A stretch of DNA of 45,569 nt from a bacterium (lineage in GTDB: Bacteria > Hydrothermota > Tepidihabitantia > Tepidihabitantales > Tepidihabitantaceae): positions 1 to 45,569 of the forward strand of contig DATJQV010000006.1 in the NCBI GenBank assembly GCA_035505375.1, read 5' to 3'. Below are positions 6,875 through 14,515 of the stretch, one piece after another. Every line of letters begins with the position of its first letter. Within the stretch, counting starts at the first letter, position 1. A program made the translations under genes and the position numbers. The notes below the pieces were generated by a model. It had not been told where the DNA came from. It saw nothing but the letters and a program-made list of their open reading frames with translations, and made no database searches.

Positions 6875-9800
6875 AACGCCGCGTCCGTGCCCGGCAGCAT
6901 CAACATCGACCCGCGCCTCAACTGGTACACGCTGGAGTCCGACCACTTCGACGTTCACTTCTCCTGCCGCGGCCGACCGGATAGCTCATCGCTCCAACTG
7001 GCACGAGAGGTCTCAAGCATCGCTGAAGAGGTCCACGCCACCATTACGCCTGTCGTTGGCTGGGTACCGCGGGCAAGGACCCAGATCGTCATCGCCGACT
7101 TCTACGACTACTCAAACGGCTGGGCCGCGCCATTCCCGAACAACACCATCACCATCATCCCGACGCCGCCCGGCGGCAGCAAGACGAACGAGGGCGACTG
7201 GCTGCGCATACTCATCCTGCACGAATACTCGCACATCCTGCAGATAGACCGCGTCGCCGGCGTGATGGCCGGACTACGAAAGGTGTTCGGCCGCATCAGC
7301 ATGCCGAACGCGCTTGCGCCCGCCTGGCTGAATGAAGGCTACGCGGTCTACAACGAGACGAGGTTCACGGACTTCGGCCGCCTGCGCGGCACCGAGTACG
7401 ACATGATGGCGCGTGCGGCTGCGGATTCCAACCGATGGTTGCCCGTTGACCGTTGTGGCAACTACGATCTTCAGCGCTACCCCGACGGTGACGCTCCATA
7501 TCTCTACGGCTCCCTGCTCCACGGGTACGTCGTCAAAGCCGCGAAAACGGGGACTGTACCGCGCGTCCTCGCGCTCCGAGGGACTGTCCCCGCTTTCGCC
7601 GACTCATCCATCTGGGACCGGTACAACCGCGAGCGTTCCGCTGGTCTCCCCTACCTCGAGAACTTCTACGCGCAACAGACATTGGGCCAGAGCATCTACC
7701 ATGCGTGGAGCGAAACCCAGGCGGAAAAGATGAAGCCCGAAGCCCCATCTTCATCCTTCATCCTTCATCCCTCATCCTCTCTTCGGCGCCTCACGCACGA
7801 GGGCTATTCGACCAGCTCTCCCCTCTGGTCGCGCTCCGGGGCGGCGCTCTTCTACGTATCGAAGACCGACGAGGAATACCCGTCAATCAGGATGCTCGAC
7901 ACCGCAACCGGACAGGTGACCGTGCTGCATCGAGGCCTTGTGACCGGAAACCTGTCGCTCTCTCCTGACGGCCGCCAACTGGCATTCGCCGAGCTGAACC
8001 TTGAGGGCAACTACTACGAGTATGAGGACATCTTCACCCTCGACCTCCAGTTTGGCGTCGTCCATCAGCTTACGCACGGCCAGCGTGCCCGCGACCCCGA
8101 CTTCGCCCCGGACACATCCCTGCTGGTCTTTGTCTCCAATGACCGAGGCCAGAACGACCTGAAGCTGCTCGACCTCGCCACGGGCAAGGTGTCCCGGCTT
8201 ACGGAAACTGATGACCACACGGCCTATAGCAGCCCGCGCTTCTCACCGGGCGGCAAGTGGATCGCGGTCGCAGCCCTTCGCCCCGGCGGCTACACGGACA
8301 TCGAGCTGATTGACCGCCGCACCGGCTGGACGATTTCCGTTACCCACGACCGCGCCAATAACATGTCTCCCGCGTGGTCGAGAACCGGCAGGCTCCTGTT
8401 CTTTGTCTCGGACCGCTCGGGTGTGTTCAACCTGTACGCCTACCACCTTGCGACCGGCCGGACCTTCGCGGTCACCAATGTCCAGTATGGTGTATTCGAG
8501 CCGGCGATTTCCCCTGATAACCGCTGGATTGCGGTCACGAGCTATTCAGCCTCGGGCTATGACATCAGCACCACCGACTTTCGCTCCGCAGAGTGGCAGC
8601 TCGCCCCGGAATTCAAGGATACTCTGCCAAGGGACATGACCGAATTGTCCGACAATTCGGATCGTGTCCCGACCCGAGCCGAGGGCATGTCCCCAGCTAC
8701 CACCCACGCGCCCCAGCTCTACTACTACAACCCGTTTCCGGGCCTCCTTCCCGCCTTCTGGCTGCCCTGGCTGACGCTCGCCAATCGCCAATCGCCATTC
8801 GCCATTCGCCAATCGCTGGAAGTCGGCGCGTTCACGCTCGGCTGGGACGCCCTCCAATTCCACCAGTACCAACTGACGGCCGGGTATAGGTTCAGTCATT
8901 CTTCACCCTTCCTTTCCGCTGCCTACACTTTGAGCCGCTATCGCCCGTTCATCAGCGCCGCCGCCGACATCGACCAACACCAGCAGCAGGGCAACCTCGG
9001 CCTCGAACTCGCGTACATGGCCACCAGGCACTCCAACTGGTTGGACTTAGGCCTGACGGCGCTAAGGGACATGACCGCACTGTCGGACAGGGGCTCCTGC
9101 CAATCGTCTGACGATTCGGATCGTGTCCCGAGCGGACTATCAACGCATGCTGACCTTGACTGGACCTACTCCGACGCCCATCAGTACCGGTTCGACGTCG
9201 CGCCGGTCGAGGGCCGTGTCATCGGCCTGCACGCGGACGCACAGCAGAAGGCGTTACTGTCCGACAAGGACCTTGTCCGGGTGCTCGGCTATTGGTATCA
9301 GTACTTCGGGAATGCGCCGCAGACGTGGAGCCTGCGTTCCAAGCTGGTCGTTGGTACTGCTTTTGAAAGAGCTGCACCTGACGCCTTCGAACTCGACAAC
9401 GAACCGGGGCTGCTCGGCGTGCGGGGCTACGCATCAGAATCAGAGCCGGCGTCCACGGTACTCACGGCTGGACTCCAATTCCGTGCTCCGCTCTGGTGGG
9501 TCGAACGCGGCATCGGCACGGGCCCGCTGTTCCTTCAGAACATCAACGCCGCCGCCTTCGCCGACTTCGGCCTCACCTCAGCCCGGCCCGCCCCTGCAAA
9601 CTGCAACCTGCAAACTGCAGACTCGGGCCCGTCACGCGCCCGCATCGGCGTCGGCGCCGAACTCCGCGCCGATGTCATCCTCTCCCACCTTCTGCCCGTG
9701 AGCTTCACTGCCGGCTGCGGCTTTGGCCTCCACTGTCCGACAGGGGCCGCTGTGGCCAACCCGCTCTGGTCCTATCGTCTGTACTTCGGTGTATCAAGCT

Positions 9801-9889
9801 CGATGCTGGCAGGAATTCTCGAATCGCCACTAGCCACTCGTCAATCGCAAATCCCTTCCGGCCTCCGCCACCTCCCCGAAGCTCTCTAA
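6764..9889 (+). CDS. Secreted gluzincin peptidase / WD40-like propeller / C-terminal barrel protein
   Basis: A 1041-aa exported protein. Residues 17-41 form a signal peptide that is encoded by a dispersed repeat. A peptidase_MA-like region follows, with HEYSH (H153, E154, H157) and a downstream LNEGYAVYNE (about 188), matching the HExxH...E zinc site of gluzincins. Residues about 340-620 are PD40/TolB-type propeller blades (LSLSPDGRQLAFAELN, FSPGGKWIAVAA, ISPDNRWIAVTS). From about 690 the sequence is rich in alternating aromatic strands and GxGxELRAD-type strands, as in outer-membrane barrels. Substrate is unknown. At least six short repeat-derived segments interrupt it in frame (about residues 260-279, 321-341, 623-636, 668-686, 768-789 and 943-955), mostly in linkers. 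Start codon GTG. Confidence 0.82.
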   Translation: MARTKDQASTKGTSPKSALGLCAFLLALSFVLCPLYLNAASVPGSINIDPRLNWYTLESDHFDVHFSCRGRPDSSSLQLAREVSSIAEEVHATITPVVGWVPRARTQIVIADFYDYSNGWAAPFPNNTITIIPTPPGGSKTNEGDWLRILILHEYSHILQIDRVAGVMAGLRKVFGRISMPNALAPAWLNEGYAVYNETRFTDFGRLRGTEYDMMARAAADSNRWLPVDRCGNYDLQRYPDGDAPYLYGSLLHGYVVKAAKTGTVPRVLALRGTVPAFADSSIWDRYNRERSAGLPYLENFYAQQTLGQSIYHAWSETQAEKMKPEAPSSSFILHPSSSLRRLTHEGYSTSSPLWSRSGAALFYVSKTDEEYPSIRMLDTATGQVTVLHRGLVTGNLSLSPDGRQLAFAELNLEGNYYEYEDIFTLDLQFGVVHQLTHGQRARDPDFAPDTSLLVFVSNDRGQNDLKLLDLATGKVSRLTETDDHTAYSSPRFSPGGKWIAVAALRPGGYTDIELIDRRTGWTISVTHDRANNMSPAWSRTGRLLFFVSDRSGVFNLYAYHLATGRTFAVTNVQYGVFEPAISPDNRWIAVTSYSASGYDISTTDFRSAEWQLAPEFKDTLPRDMTELSDNSDRVPTRAEGMSPATTHAPQLYYYNPFPGLLPAFWLPWLTLANRQSPFAIRQSLEVGAFTLGWDALQFHQYQLTAGYRFSHSSPFLSAAYTLSRYRPFISAAADIDQHQQQGNLGLELAYMATRHSNWLDLGLTALRDMTALSDRGSCQSSDDSDRVPSGLSTHADLDWTYSDAHQYRFDVAPVEGRVIGLHADAQQKALLSDKDLVRVLGYWYQYFGNAPQTWSLRSKLVVGTAFERAAPDAFELDNEPGLLGVRGYASESEPASTVLTAGLQFRAPLWWVERGIGTGPLFLQNINAAAFADFGLTSARPAPANCNLQTADSGPSRARIGVGAELRADVILSHLLPVSFTAGCGFGLHCPTGAAVANPLWSYRLYFGVSSSMLAGILESPLATRQSQIPSGLRHLPEAL
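7541..7599. repeat. Palindromic element H1, copy 1, in frame in a coding gene
   Basis: Left arm GCGAAAACGGGGACTGT, centre CCGCGCGTCC...GCGCTCC, right arm GGACTGTCCCCGCTTTCGC; the arms pair over about 16 bp. It is read in the peptidase gene as KTGTVPRVLALRGTVPAF. Other copies lie at 17510-17550, 27994-28050 and 42191-42247. Confidence 0.88.
8631..8671. repeat. Palindromic element H2, copy 1, in frame
   Basis: GGGACATGACCGAATTGTCC followed by the inverse GGACAATTCGG-ATCGTGTCCCG type arm (8648-8671). Read as RDMTELSDNSDRVP. The ends GGGACA...TGTCCC define the family; other copies are at 9066-9130 and 26081-26123, with partial copies near 17974-17990 and 37952-37966. Confidence 0.82.
9066..9130. 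repeat. Palindromic element H2, copy 2, in frame
   Basis: Starts GGGACATGACCG and ends CGGATCGTGTCCCG with an enlarged centre (GTCGGACAGG...CGTCTGACG). Read in the peptidase gene as RDMTALSDRGS...DSDRVPSG. The termini match copy 1 while the centre differs. Confidence 0.78.
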
Positions 9890-9921
9890 CCGCACCTAGC
9901 TCGCGCCAATCTCCACTGCGA

Positions 9922-9949
9922 TTGACAGCCGGATTCAGAGGCCCAGAAT
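9922..9949 (+). promoter_or_regulatory. Promoter of the lipoprotein/LVIVD gene pair
   Basis: TTGACA at 9922-9927, a 16-nt spacer and CAGAAT at 9944-9949. The small lipoprotein ATG follows 9 nt after the -10 box, with no Shine-Dalgarno sequence, so its mRNA is probably leaderless or nearly so. Confidence 0.5.
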
Positions 9950-9958
9950 CATCGCGCC

Positions 9959-10126
9959 ATGAGGATGTGGCGGTGGAGTGCTGCCCTTCTGCTGGGCGCG
10001 GCGGCGGTGGCCTGTGCTGGCAGGCCGTCGTTCCAAGAGCAGGCGACGGTCCAGAAGTCGCTCGCGCGGGCGCACGATGCAGAGCTTGACTCACGGAATT
10101 CCAGACTGACAATGTGGCAGAGGTAG
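9959..10126 (+). CDS. Small lipoprotein (55 aa)
   Basis: A short gene: MRMWRWSAALLLGAAAVAC, then AGRPSFQEQATVQ and a polar tail ending TMWQR. Basic start, hydrophobic core and AVAC lipobox make a clean lipoprotein signal; the mature peptide has only about 37 residues and no known family. The stop lies 3 nt before the LVIVD-protein ATG, and its last codons (CAGAGGTAG) give that gene an AGAGG ribosome site, so the two are translationally linked. It could act as an entry-exclusion-like or chaperoning lipoprotein for its secreted neighbour, but nothing in the sequence tests this. Confidence 0.65.
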   Translation: MRMWRWSAALLLGAAAVACAGRPSFQEQATVQKSLARAHDAELDSRNSRLTMWQR

Positions 10127-10129
10127 CGG

Positions 10130-12406
10130 ATGAAATTCCTTGCCGCCGTGCTCTTGGGCCTCGTACTGGCATCCTTGGTGTTTGCACGCCAGCCAGTATT
10201 GGGCCAGTACCGCGCCGTGCAAGAGTCGCTGCGGACGGTGCCGCCCAAGATGAGGATGGAGTGGCTGCACGAGCACGCCGAAGGACGGAGGACGGAAGAC
10301 GGAAGACCGAGGACGATGTCTGACTCGGGCTCGGGTTTGAGGCTTGTCGGCAAATGGGGCAGGGGGCCGGCGGCTGAGGTCACTGGCAAAGATACCTTGG
10401 TCGTGCTGACGCTTGGCAGCGAAGTAGCGCTGCTCAACTTCGCCCAGCCGGACAGTCCGCGAGTACTATCGGAGATTCAGTTCCCATCGCTTACGGCGCA
10501 GTCTTACCTTGAGGATTCGCTGCTTTACACCAGTAGCAATGCTGACCTTGAGATTTGGAGCATCGCCAACCCGACGCAGCCGGTCAAACGCGGCCAGCTT
10601 CTCGGAGCGGTTGGAGACTTCTGGATACGGGATACCTTCCTGTTCTACATCCGCAGCGATACGTTCCACGTCCTCAGCATTGCCAATCCAGCCAATCTGC
10701 ACGAGCTAGGTTTCTGCATTGAGGCGGGCTCAGTCACGACCGGCTCGGGTAACACGGTGGTTGTCTGCCAGAGCGGAGGCTTCGCATTCGTGGATGTATC
10801 GAATCCAGCCAGTCCACATCAAGTTGGCACGTATGCCTGCGGCCGCACGCTCACGGCCACCGCTAGAGGAAGTCTGGTCTGTGCCAGCTACGCGGAGACC
10901 GGCGAACCTTATACGCCTCACTTCATCACGCTGGACATCTCGACGCCGAGCGCGCCGCAGCTTCTTGCCAACCGGAGCAACCTCGGCGGCTACGATATCT
11001 TCCTTGATGGTCCGCTCGCCTTCGTTTCGGGTGATGGCGACGTTGGACTACCATTCCAGATATTCAGCATTGCCGACTCAGCGCACCCGGCTTTCATTGA
11101 CTCTTGCCGGACCACGAACAGGTATCCTTATGGCGTCTGGGAGAGCGCCAGTCTGAACCGGGCGCTGGTGGCTGACGAGTGCGACGGCTTGGCCATTGTT
11201 GACGTTTCCAACCTAAACAACCCGGTGCTGGACACATGGGCGCTCTCAGCGGGGTGGGCTATGGACGTGCATGTTGACGGGCAGCACTGCTATGTCGCTG
11301 ATTTCTTGTCAGGCTTGCGACTGCTCGACTTGTCCGACCCGACCCGACCGATTTGCATCTCGGGGCTCGACACAGTCATGGTGGATGAGGTGTGCAATAC
11401 TGCCACAGCACGCGACAGCTTCGTGTTCATGGGCTGGTGGCCTAGCCCCTACCTCCGAGTGGTTTCCGTCGCCGACCCTCGTCACCCAGAAATCGTCGCC
11501 GGGTGCTCCGTGGAAGGTTTCCCCCAGCATGTTATCCTTCGTGACAGCTTCATCTACGTGGCGATGGACTACGGGTTCCAGGTGGTCAATGTCGCCCGTC
11601 CACGCGCTCCGGTAGTCGTAGGAGAATGCGGACTACCGGACATGACCGAAGGCTATGGGATGGTCATTTTGGACACGCTGGCATTCGTGTCCACCGGTGT
11701 CTCCGGCCTGCAGGTCGTCAACATCGCGCGGGCGGACAGCCCGGCAATAATCGGCACGCTGACCCCGCCCAGCGGGGCCTGCGGCGTCGCGGTGATAGAC
11801 ACGTTCGCGTACATCGTTTCCGGCAATCTCTGCGTCGCCAGTGTTGCTAACCCAGGTTCACCATACTTGATTGACAGTGTGGTGCTACCAACGTTCGGAT
11901 GGTCGGTGACGGCTACCGATTCGTTGCTCTTCGTCGGCAGCAACGGGCATATCTATGGCCACCCTGGCAATGATATCCGTCTTCTCGACATCAGAAATCC
12001 GGTCAGGCCAGTGCTAATCGGTTCACTGGAAGCACCCGATGCGGTTACCCGGCTGGATTGGGTTGAATCTCACCTGTATGCAGCGTGCTACGACGCAGGA
12101 GTGCTGGTAGCGGAAACGGCTGCGGTCGGCATCCAGGAGGTAAAGAGTGCGGCGACACTGCGGCGTGAACTCCGCGTAATGCCAAATCCTGCTGTCGGCC
12201 TTGCACGCATCTGGTTCGGCGAAGCACTGAACGGAGAGAGCGTACTAAGGATCTATGATGTCTCGGGCAGACGAATGTTGGAGAAATCAATCAGTAAGGA
12301 GACCGTATCTACCGAGCTAAACTTGGGTCGACTGAGTTCAGGGTTGTACTTCATGCGAGTAGAGACCAAGAATGGAGTTCTGGAAAGCAAGCTACTCAAA
12401 CAATAA
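10130..12406 (+). CDS. Secreted LVIVD-repeat beta-propeller protein with Por-type C-terminal sorting domain
   Basis: 758 aa. A signal peptide (MKFLAAVLLGLVLASLVFA) is followed by a low-complexity patch (GRRTEDGRPRT, residues about 48-60) derived from a dispersed repeat. Then come about a dozen LVIVD-type blades, seen as repeated L-x-I-V-D-V-S-N-P-x-x-P phrases (GLAIVDVSNLNNPVL, FQVVNVARPRAPVVVG, LQVVNIARADSPAIIG). The last 80 residues form a sorting tail: VMPNPAVG, then LRIYDVSGR and LSSGLYFMRVETKNG...SKLLKQ, matching the secretion-tail family of FCB-group bacteria, which directs export across the outer membrane by type IX secretion or a related route. Function of the propeller is unknown. 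It forms an operon with the lipoprotein upstream. Confidence 0.85.
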   Translation: MKFLAAVLLGLVLASLVFARQPVLGQYRAVQESLRTVPPKMRMEWLHEHAEGRRTEDGRPRTMSDSGSGLRLVGKWGRGPAAEVTGKDTLVVLTLGSEVALLNFAQPDSPRVLSEIQFPSLTAQSYLEDSLLYTSSNADLEIWSIANPTQPVKRGQLLGAVGDFWIRDTFLFYIRSDTFHVLSIANPANLHELGFCIEAGSVTTGSGNTVVVCQSGGFAFVDVSNPASPHQVGTYACGRTLTATARGSLVCASYAETGEPYTPHFITLDISTPSAPQLLANRSNLGGYDIFLDGPLAFVSGDGDVGLPFQIFSIADSAHPAFIDSCRTTNRYPYGVWESASLNRALVADECDGLAIVDVSNLNNPVLDTWALSAGWAMDVHVDGQHCYVADFLSGLRLLDLSDPTRPICISGLDTVMVDEVCNTATARDSFVFMGWWPSPYLRVVSVADPRHPEIVAGCSVEGFPQHVILRDSFIYVAMDYGFQVVNVARPRAPVVVGECGLPDMTEGYGMVILDTLAFVSTGVSGLQVVNIARADSPAIIGTLTPPSGACGVAVIDTFAYIVSGNLCVASVANPGSPYLIDSVVLPTFGWSVTATDSLLFVGSNGHIYGHPGNDIRLLDIRNPVRPVLIGSLEAPDAVTRLDWVESHLYAACYDAGVLVAETAAVGIQEVKSAATLRRELRVMPNPAVGLARIWFGEALNGESVLRIYDVSGRRMLEKSISKETVSTELNLGRLSSGLYFMRVETKNGVLESKLLKQ

Positions 12407-12421
12407 AAGAAGGAGTCGGGT

Positions 12422-12571
12422 ATGAAACGCATGATAGCTCTACTGCTTGTCATCGGGCTGTCGACGGCGGCGTTAGGAGCGGCCAAAGCGTACGACGTGA
12501 CACCATTCGGAAATAGTGTTGGGGGATTTCGGGGACACAATACTTGGGGATTTCGGGGACACAATACTTAA
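12422..12571 (+). pseudogene. 5' fragment of a secreted-protein gene cut by a RAYT element
   Basis: MKRMIALLLVIGLSTAALGA is a typical signal peptide preceded by AAGGAG. About 35 codons in, the frame runs into the repeat GGATTTCGGGGACACAATAC, present twice in tandem, and stops at 12569-12571. The original gene probably encoded a longer secreted protein. A short frame at 13377-13400 reading SKKVVLT-stop, followed by a terminator at 13430, may be what is left of its sorting tail. Confidence 0.6.
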
Positions 12572-13301
12572 TTACCTTTGACTTTCGGACGGCGTCGCGT
12601 ATGCTCGGGCATGGCGAGAATAGCGCGAGTGGTTGCGGCGCAGGTGCCCCACCATGTCGTCCAGCGTGGGAACCGGCGCCAGCCGGTCTTCTTCAGCACA
12701 GCCGACTACAAGGCGTATCTGCGAATGATGGCCGCATGGTGCGGGCAGGAGAAAGTCGAGATCTGGGCGTACTGCCTGATGCCCAACCATGTGCACCTCG
12801 TAGCAGTACCTGATACCGAACAAGGTCTTGCCCGAGCGATCGGCGAGGCCCACCGTCGGTACACAGTCCGAGTGAATTAGCGTGAGAACTGGCGCGGTTA
12901 CCTCTGGCAGGGACGTTTCTCATCATACCCGCTCGATGAGCAGTACCTGCTGGCAGCGGTCCGCTACGTAGAACTGAATCCGGTGCGGGCCGGTCTGGTC
13001 GAGCGGCCATGGCAGTATCCCTGGTCCAGCGCGGCGGCTCATGTACGGGGTCGCGACGATACACTGGTGAAGGTGAAGCCGATGCTGAACCGGGTAGAGG
13101 ACTGGCGCGAGTATCTCAGTGGCGAGTAGGACAGCACCGACCTGGAACTTATCCGACGTCACGCGCGCAACGGCCGTCCCTTGGGGAACAGCGACTTTGT
13201 AGAATCGCTCGAGGTCAGGACTGGCCGAACCCTGGTTCCACTCAAGCGCGGACCCAAGCCGCGGCAACGGACTTGAGATAAGTACTGTGTCCCCGAAATA
13301 G
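12531..13301. mobile_element. Decayed REP-associated transposase (RAYT) element with terminal inverted repeats
   Basis: The left end carries two copies of GGGGATTTCGGGGACACAAT (from about 12530 and 12547); the right end (13276-13301) carries the inverse, AAGTACTGTGTCCCCGAAAT. Between them lies a transposase pseudogene. Such GGGGACA inverted ends flanking a single RAYT gene are the standard arrangement. It appears to have landed near the 5' end of the secreted-protein gene beginning at 12422. Confidence 0.75.
12611..13276 (+). pseudogene. REP-associated tyrosine transposase (TnpA_REP/Y1 family) with two stops
   Basis: The frame begins MARIARVVAAQVPHHVVQRG and contains the HUH-type motif MPNHVHLVAVP (about residue 60), then HRRYTVRVN, a TAG at 12878-12880, and continues in the same frame with WRGYLWQGRFSSYPLD, YVELNPVRAGLV and WPWSSA-like WQYPWSSAAAH. 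A second TAG follows YLSGE at about 13127, and the frame finishes KRGPKPRQRT at 13276. All conserved blocks of a Y1 transposase are present in one frame, so the gene was lost by point mutation rather than by frameshift or deletion. Stop readthrough is an alternative but the two stops are not in a special context. Confidence 0.85.
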
Positions 13302-13429
13302 AGACGGTAAGCGAAGAGGCGCAGTTATGCCTGCGTGGTCCACTTCTGTGCCATGACGGCTGAGAACTAGTGCCTCAGTAAGAAGGTGGTCCTGACCTAA
13401 TAGGTCTGCTCCGAGTCCGTCGAGAGAAC

Positions 13430-13460
13430 GCTGCCCGCGGAAACGCGGGCAGCCTCTCTT
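13430..13460 (+). terminator. Strong hairpin terminator
   Basis: A perfect 10-bp stem, GCTGCCCGCG (13430-13439) with CGCGGGCAGC (13444-13453), closed by a GAAA tetraloop and followed by CTCTCTT. It lies 30 nt after the SKKVVLT-stop frame and fits the end of the transcription unit interrupted at 12531. Confidence 0.7.
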
Positions 13461-13526
13461 GATTCCACACCGGCCGGGACAAGAGCCGGGCGGAGGCTTG
13501 CGTCAGCGGAACTTGCATCTTGGCAA

Positions 13527-13862
13527 AGGCAGTGCCAGAGGCTGGGCCAAAGGCATCTCCAGAGTCATTACCAGAGGCCCTGCTGGAGACACTGGGAGAG
13601 GCATTGCCAGAGATTCTGCCGAAGCCATTGGGAGAGACTTTGCTAGAGGTTCTGCCAAAGGAATTACCATAGGCATTGCCAGAGGCAATACCAGAGACCG
13701 TGGGAAAGCCATTACCAGAGACACTGCCAAAGCTATTGGGGAAGGCTCGACCAAAGGCTCTGCCAGAGGCAATAGCAGAGGCTGTGCCGGAGGCATTGCC
13801 CGAGGCTCTGCCAAAGGCTTTGGGAAAGGTACTGCCAAAGGTATGGGCAGAGCATCCCCCAG
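13527..13862. repeat. 12-bp-period degenerate tandem array B
   Basis: 28 successive 12-mers with no slip: AGGCAGTGCCAG (13527), AGTCATTACCAG (13563), AGGCATTGCCAG (13599 and 13671), AGGCAATACCAG (13683), AGGCTCTGCCAA (13803) and so on. Consensus AGGCATTGCCAG. The inner nine bases GGCA-W-TGCC form a dyad, so most units are small palindromes. AG at positions 1-2 is nearly invariant, while positions 4-6 vary. Three frames are open across it, which argues against coding. Confidence 0.9.
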
Positions 13863-14038
13863 ACCGGCCCTCGGGTGGTCAATCTGCTATTCTACCAAAG
13901 TCACCTGCACGTTCTGGCTCTTTCAAACGTATCTATGTATGGGGACACGTCTTGATTGGGGCGCCACGCCTCTCTGCGCGCCTAAATTGCTGAGATAGAA
14001 CGCGTTAGGTCGCGAGGCTGACCGTAGAACACGCTTTC

Positions 14039-14314
14039 GGAATCGCTCTGGGAACCGTTCCGGGAACGGTTCGGGAGGCGGTTCGGAAGGCCTCTTGGGA
14101 CGGGACTTGCATGGCGATTCTGGCCCTGATTTGCGGCACGAGACGGGCGGCGACTTCCGAGTTGATTCGCGCTTGCGTGGGCAGGGCTACTCTCCTGCCG
14201 ATTCGGACGGAGGTTTGCTGGCCGAATCCGGAAGGCACCCTCGGCGTGACTGCCGACGTGAATCGCGATGTGGTTCTCGCGGCGACTTCGAGAGCGAATT
14301 CACCCGCGATTCGC
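14039..14314. repeat. 12-bp-period degenerate tandem array C
   Basis: 23 consecutive 12-mers, for example GGAACCGTTCCG (14051), GAGGCGGTTCGG (14075), ATGGCGATTCTG (14111), CTGCCGATTCGG (14195), GCGGCGACTTCG (14279) and CCCGCGATTCGC (14303). The loose consensus is GNGGCGATTCGC. The core GCGA-T-TCGC is again a dyad. It lies 180 nt beyond array B with an unrelated spacer between them, and both sit between the RAYT relic and the 3' end of herA. Confidence 0.75.
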
Positions 14315-14515
14315 ACGTTCCCGCTGCCCGCTGCAAGGCAGAGCACGGGCTACAGGTCCAACCTGTGCTCGGGAGAGAGCAATTGGTACACTAGTAGAGC
14401 AGCGCCCAGGATGGCGGATTCGGACTTGCTTGCAGGAAAACTGAGCGGAGAGCTCCAGCAGTCGCGACGTCGGCTACGTTTGTCGCCGGCCTTCAATCAC
14501 CGACAGGTACTGCGG

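Noticed and set aside
13301-13430. A structured non-coding RNA before the 13430 terminator
   Set aside because: Apart from the terminator hairpin and a short SKKVVLT frame I could not find conserved stems; the stretch is more likely gene remnant.
13459-13998. A 179-codon open frame over array B (and similar frames over A, C-G)
   Set aside because: Each array leaves two or three frames open at once because the 12-bp unit rarely contains a stop; there is no consistent start, ribosome site or known domain, and the peptide repeats simply mirror the DNA period.
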